This document shows, piece after piece, positions 58,661-64,000 of a stretch of 64,000 nt of DNA. The position numbers were made by a program, and so were the translations under genes. The first letter of the stretch is position 1; each line of letters opens with the position of its first letter. This stretch comes from Tamarix chinensis. Its lineage: Eukaryota > Streptophyta > Magnoliopsida > Caryophyllales > Tamaricaceae. The notes under the pieces are model-generated. The model made no database searches, was not told where the DNA came from, and saw only the letters and a program-made list of their open reading frames with translations. The DNA lies in contig CM060171.1 of NCBI GenBank assembly GCA_030549775.1, forward strand, positions 146,278,859 to 146,342,858, read 5' to 3'.

Positions 58661-59351
58661 AAAAATAATAACATTAGTAGTAGTAGTAGTAATATAATTA
58701 TTATTTGAAATAATGGAAATATAATAAAATTAAATAATTAAAGATTGTATAAATAGGGTAAAAGGGTTGAGAGAGTTTAGGGTTCCACCTTAGGTTGGTG
58801 GTGATAGGTGGCACCGGTGGTGGTGCACGGCGCCGGTGGCGGTGGCTAGAAAAAGAGAAGAAAAGAGAGATAGTTGAGTGTTGGGAAAAAGAGATGGAGA
58901 AAGAGAGTGGAATTTGGGGTGTTTATGGCAGCACACGACGGCGGCTGTGGTGGTTGAAAGGGGAGGAAAGGAAGAAGGGGAGGAGGAGAGGGAGGAATGG
59001 GAAAAGAAAGGTAGGGGAGGTAGAGGAAAGTCTGCAGGGTAGTTTGAAAGGTGTAGGAGGCGGTGGTTACAGCAGGAGTGGTGGCTAATGGTGGCACGAA
59101 GGGTGGTGAAGGTGGAAGGAAGGGTTGATCGAGGAGGTGACTTTGCAAGGTCGGGGTGGCTCATGCAGGGCAAATCGAGGGAGAAGGGAGATGTAGTTTG
59201 GTAGAGGGTGGTGTAGGGAGTGCTCTGGTGGGAGGCTTGGGCAGCGGCATTGGTCGATGATGACGAAACTAGCGTCGGACTGGGCGGTGGTGCAAAGGGT
59301 TGATTTTTCTGGGTACGAAGCAAAAACTTGATTCCAAGGCTAGTAAGGGGG

Positions 59352-59359
59352 TATTTATA
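59352..59359 (-). promoter_or_regulatory. Predicted TATA box of LTR E
   Basis: TATAAATA on the minus strand followed by CCCCCTTACTAGCC, in the same setting as the boxes of LTRs B and D. Confidence 0.5.
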
Positions 59360-60194
59360 AGCTAAAGGAGGGGATAAGGTCAAAGGGAATATGGGAGGAT
59401 AGGGTAGGTAGGTTAGGGTTCACTGGTAGTGACAGCAAACCAGCGCACGATTGTGTCATGGCCTGCAATTAACCAAGGGAAAAAGAGGAGATCATACGAG
59501 AAGAGAGGGAAGTGGGTTGGGTCAAGGTGACTGGCGAGTTAGGGGGGAGAAGAGAGGAGAGGAAACAGCTAAGTCAAATCGTGCGTGGTCGGAGGTGGAA
59601 TCTTTAGGTAGTTGCGAGCCGACGGGGGAGGGAAGGAGGAAGAAGGAGAAGGAGGGGTGCACGTGGACCGAGTAGCTGAGGAGAAAAAGAAAGGAAAGAA
59701 AAGAAGAATGAATCAGACCGGTGGCAGTTAAGAACAGAGCCAAAATGCGGCGTGTTGGGCTGCCAAAGGAGAAAGAAAAGGAAGGAGGGCAATGGGCTGC
59801 TGGGCTGGCCCAGGTCAAGGAAGGAGGAAGAAAAAGAAAAGAAGAAGAAGAAGGAAAAAGGAAGAAAAATAAAAAAAAGAAATAAAGAAAAATAGGTGGG
59901 TTGGGATATTTGAATTATTTTGGTAATTTGGGATATTTAACTATAATAATATTTAAATAAAATAATATTAAATATTATTTTTAGGCTAATTTAAGGTTTT
60001 TGAAAGGTTTTTCCTAAATTTATTTTAATTCGCAAATCGCTCTAATTTTCTCCATTTAAATTATTTATAAAATTTCTATTAATTTGGCCTTATTTACTCC
60101 CTCTTATTTTAAATAAAATAATTTATTTAAATAATTTTTAAAATAAATCCTTAATTAGTTAAAACTCTTAAAATAAGGGTTTTGGGGCATTTCA

Positions 60195-61730
60195 ATCCTT
60201 ATCTATCCTTATACAAATGTCATTGTGTAAAGCCAGAGTTGAAGAACCCTTTTATGGATCTGAAAGTGGGTGTTTAAACCACCTTCAATCCAATTGTATC
60301 TCTATATCATTGCATGACCTTAAGTGTCATTGAGGCCAACATCCATTGAGGTTAAGGTGGTGGGTGGCTTACTAACACTTTAAATCAAATAAAAGCAAGC
60401 GAATTTGAATACTTAGATATAGTGCTTTTGCTAAAAACCGAGTAACAAGTGTCGTATACATGCTAATTCCAAAATAGAAATGTATACCATGTACCATACT
60501 ATAAGACAATGTATGGTAATAAGGACCTTACTTGATGATGCTCAAAATTGATATAGTTTCATATGCACAACATTATAGTTGTTGTTGATTTTTCTATCAT
60601 CTAGATCTTGTAGATTGTAGATTCTTTAGCCTAATACTTTGGTGATCTTTCAAGGGCCATCCCAATTGGGTCCCAATTTACTTATGCTAGATTCTTAGGT
60701 ATTCTAGAAGACCTTCCTAAGTGCCCACTCACATCCTTTAAATTGTTGGGATATTTTTTATTGGTACGCCTCCATCCTAATAATTGGCAAGTCTCTCTAT
60801 TTGTTGATGGTGTCCAAGGTATGACTCTTGGTTTTTTCATTGTTCGCTAATAAGTTGCAGTTGAACAATGAAGAGCCTTACTCTAATGGGGTGTACCGCC
60901 TCTATGTCATATGAAAATGCAAGGGGGATTCCCTTGCAAAAGAGAAAATAATGGTCTTCTATGACCATAGGACTCTAAGTAATTTTCATTTAGCTTGATT
61001 GGGTTTTTTAAGTGTAGCAACAATAATGTTGTGTCTCAATTCTACCTACCTATTAGCTTAGGGTATTTTGAAATTAAAAAGCGTAAAAAAAATATTGGTT
61101 TCAATACTTAATATGAGAGTTTATGACTTGAAGAGACCAACCACCTCATGGCTAAACTAGTTGAACAGTCCCCCTTGAAACAGGTCAATGGGTTACGTGC
61201 TTTATTTTTTTTTCAAAACTAGGCATGGATAGTGGAATATTCTATCTAGGGTATGTAAAGCCTTTTCACCTAGAACAAACTTGTGCCTTCATTTTCCCTA
61301 AATCCTTCAATCATTCTACCTTTTCTCCCATAATCTCCCCCTCCTCCACTTCTTTATTTCTTCATCAAATTGAATGAATTAGGGATCATTTGGCGCATTG
61401 AAGTGAATCAAAAAGTTGCACACAAAAATTGAGGTTGCATTACAACATTGTAGACATAATCAAAAGGCGACTTGTTTGAAAATGCCTAAATATTATTTGG
61501 TTTGATTATGCACTTTAAGGTGTTATAATTGATTTTTTAAGGGTGTGTACTTTCTATTCTACCTCATATTTGTCTAAGGGAATACTAATTTATCTATTCC
61601 ATTCACATTTCATTGTTACCTCTTATTTAGCTTTGGTATGACTATTTTCCTGTCTGATTTCGCTCATTTTAATATTATTTCTTTCTATTTCTATTTGTCA
61701 TTTGCCTATTCATCGTCCCCATTTCATAAT
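60195..61730. other. Decayed intergenic or transposon DNA
   Basis: No gene or repeat end that I can support. A pyrimidine-rich stretch lies at 61285-61360. Confidence 0.4.
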
Positions 61731-62999
61731 GCCTATACAAAAGACTACATCTAATAGTATCGATAAAGTTAAGTGCATTGACTAAGGCATTTTTAATAGA
61801 GATCATATCATTATGATTCATCCTGCTATGACCTCGATTAGGATAGAGGAACCTATGGATACTTCCGCTACTAGGGAGTCTCTTTCACCTTCTATGGAAT
61901 GTAAACGACCTCCTATTGCTCCTAAACTTATTGGTCCTTCTACTTAGTCCAATTATCTAACTTTTATCAAATCTTTTTTCTAGACCATCTAGGATCACTA
62001 AAGCCTCCCTTAATTCATCTTTCTTTTTAAGAACCATGGATAACTAACAACACTGAGCTAAAAGCTTTGATGATAAAAAAAACTTCTCCCAGGTAAGTGT
62101 ATGGATTCTAGAAGCTTAGCACTTGTATTTAACACTTCAAACTAACCTTAATGCAATCCCTTTTTGGCCTGCACATTCTTCCACTCCTTGTCCTTCACGA
62201 TCCAGTTTACATGGACTCGGTTCACCTCCTTTACATAAATCTAAATATGCATCATCAGCTCTCCCCTTACCACACATATGTTAGGTGTTCCTATTGTACT
62301 AGATGAGGTTAGGGTAGCCAATATATTAGGGATCATAAATGACATCAGCACTCGGATGACTTTCAACCAGTGGGTGCACAATCGCATATGAGACATAGTT
62401 TTATTGAGATAGAGAAGCACCACTTTGTTCATGGTGGCATAACCAATTCCTATTGTTTACCACCTACCAAAAATTTGCTCCATTACTTAGCTAGATCCAT
62501 TTTCTTTCCTTGGGCTAGATCAAAGGCAAAAACATGGCGATAAAGGACTAGTACAAAGTAACCATATCATATAAGAGGCATCAATGAGGTTTGGGGTAGA
62601 CATTTTCAAACTTATGGCACACATGGAGAGCCATAATCGGGTTGTCTTGTGATATGGTTCCCTCATCATGAGGATCCTACACAATTTTGAGGTCCATTAT
62701 GGTAATTTTCTTACTACATCACTCCGTCTCCAAAATGGGTTAGACATATTTGATGGGGTAACACTCAAACGTATGGGATATAAGATGAATAGTGATGGGA
62801 CAACCATGGTCCTCGTGACCAAGGCTAGGGCTACATTACTTTGCATTGGTAGGATAATAGTTACATAAGGATCCCAACCTCGGTCAAGAGATGGAGATGA
62901 TGGTGTTCACCCACCATCTAATGACCATTTGACCTCTGTTGATATCCCTTCATCCAGTGATGCATCAACTATTACACCCCCATCATATAGCATGTAGAA
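61731..62999 (+). pseudogene. Gag-like plant transposon ORF relic
   Basis: It starts MPIQKTTSNSIDKVK at 61731 and runs through many stops. The clearest part is 62668-62868: a LIMRILHNFEVHYGNF stretch, then GVTLKRMGYKMNSDGTTMV, followed by a serine/proline-rich end at about 62990 and IQELLICMYTMSNTILAII. This pattern (LLTRIxxHF, then TLxxMxFK..DGxW) resembles the uncharacterised plant transposon proteins often annotated as putative plant transposon protein. Recognition is from memory and moderate. Confidence 0.4.
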
Positions 63000-63897
63000 T
63001 AGATTAATCATGGAAAGCATACAAGAGTTACTTATATGCATGTATACAATGTCGAATACCATATTAGCTATTATAGATAGGCACTAAGAGTCTCTAAAGT
63101 TAGATGCTTTTACTATTAGATCTCGTTTTTTAGTTTGAATTCTAACCACATCATTAGGATTTAACATGGCATGAGATGAGGGGGTTGCTAATGTTGTGAC
63201 TAGGATAGATGGTAATTAGACTACTGAGTATATTGCCACACAAGGCACTAGATCTAAGTAGATATAAGCTAACGATCTTATCCCATCATATCCATCTACA
63301 GAAGAGTCTTTCACCAAGGCTACTAAGATTGCTCAAGACATTGTTAACACTATTAATTCAAGATCATTGAGAGTAAGGATATGAAGAGTCTACTTCCAAC
63401 TTCTTTTGTCATAACCTTACCATTTGATATACCCCCTCACATGTTCCAATCACCACTGATGTTGATGAGGACTCTACATAGTTCCATGCCACACTAGTGC
63501 GTGGGTTATACTTTTGTATCTCGATTCATACTTGATCAGATTAATTATGTATTTCTTTGTATGAACTCTAACTTATATAGTAGGATGTTAACATTTGTAC
63601 GCATCTCATAGTTTTCTTGTACTTTTTGATATATGTTATATAAGACGACTCTTTTATACTATATAGTGTTCACTTCTACTTAAATTTCCATGCTTTAATT
63701 CATACTAACATCACAATTTTATCAAATGTTATATTCTTATTGTGATAATGTACGCATTAATAGGGAAGAACCTCTTTATATTTTTAATTGTCATATTTCA
63801 CTAATGCAACTAATAAAGGGGAGTTTCTTCTTAGGTTTTGGATTGTTACATCCTTTGTATGAAGGTAAATAATATAAGTTGATCCTTCTTGCCTTTT
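63000..63897. other. 3' region of the gag-like element
   Basis: AT-rich, no ORF. It leads to a polypurine tract at 63906. Confidence 0.4.
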
Positions 63898-63905
63898 TTT
63901 ATGGC

Positions 63906-63917
63906 AAAAGGGGGAGA
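63906..63917 (+). other. Predicted polypurine tract
   Basis: AAAAGGGGGAGA preceded by ATGGC. This form is common just before the 3' LTR of plant LTR retrotransposons, so an LTR may start within the last 80 bases or beyond the window. Confidence 0.5.
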
Positions 63918-64000
63918 ATATCCTATAATAGGATTTAAAGTTGCACATGGTAGAGGATAATGTATATTTTTCACATATTGCTTCAATTTTATCCCGAACA

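Larger units (their letters stand above)
57341..60194 (-). mobile_element. LTR E (gypsy-type), minus strand, 3' end lost
   Basis: Its 5' end on the minus strand is TGAAATGCCCCAAAACC at 60194. Going left there is a TATA box (59352), a purine-rich tract (58790-59890; pyrimidine-rich on the coding strand of the LTR), a hairpin array (58310-58660) and an AGACCAGTCAAAATCC region near 58100 that recalls the AGACCAGAGCTACTTT region of LTR B. The left boundary meets Athila 2 gag without a recognisable LTR end, so this end is truncated. The proline/serine-rich ORF of 197 codons (59383-58790) has counterparts of similar composition in B and D and is not a convincing gene. Confidence 0.6.

Noticed and set aside
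58790..59383. Minus-strand ORF of 197 codons, serine/proline-rich
   Set aside because: It is the equivalent of the LTR B and D tracts, starts around the LTR TATA box and has no recognisable domain.

Overview
This is nuclear DNA of a flowering plant. It is AT-rich, with low gene density, spliced introns with GT/AG borders, and layer upon layer of decayed LTR retrotransposons (Athila-type and other Ty3/gypsy, plus Ty1/copia-like). The protein families would fit a eudicot or a magnoliid; I cannot name the species. No bacterial, organellar, rRNA or canonical tRNA gene was seen.

Layout. (1) About 1.76-25.3 kb reads best as one old minus-strand gypsy element, called F here. Its 5' LTR, primer site and gag start lie at 24.4-25.3 kb; its gag end, protease and 3' LTR lie at 1.76-7.8 kb. 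It is split by at least four later insertions: a degenerate repeat G2 (1.8-3.2 kb), a solo LTR A (3275-6583), a complete but dead Athila element (8.7-20.5 kb, plus strand) and a solo LTR B (20804-24401). (2) 25.5-28.3 kb holds a solo LTR, AT-rich DNA and a possible SINE. (3) 28986-36479, minus strand, is the only convincing host gene: a five-exon alpha/beta hydrolase of the ABHD17 (plant ABAPT-like) depalmitoylase type, predicted 457 aa, with intact catalytic residues and a very cysteine-rich C-terminal tail built on an 11-copy seven-residue repeat. Its introns carry a copia LTR and a hAT-like MITE. (4) 36.5-40.2 kb is upstream and intergenic DNA. (5) 40.2-42.8 kb is nested fragments of the A/B/C LTR superfamily. 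(6) 42839-57340 is a second dead Athila element, minus strand, whose pol is split by the solo LTR C (51000-55451, perfect 5-bp target duplication). (7) 57.3-60.2 kb is a further LTR, E, on the minus strand. (8) 60.2-64 kb is decayed DNA with a gag-like transposon ORF and a polypurine tract near the window edge.

The two patterns most worth following are both repeats. First, the long LTRs A, B, C, D' and E each carry, in the same general part of the LTR, a tandem array of short hairpins. The sequence differs by subfamily (B and C share one). In four of them a conserved CAGTA/TACTG stem also occurs, with one compensatory change. Second, the depalmitoylase gene has a cysteine heptad array encoded by a 21-bp tandem repeat that is open in five of six frames.

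The depalmitoylase acts alone here as far as the window shows. All other coding sequence is retroelement gag, protease, reverse transcriptase, RNase H, integrase and the Athila second ORF, and all of it is broken.
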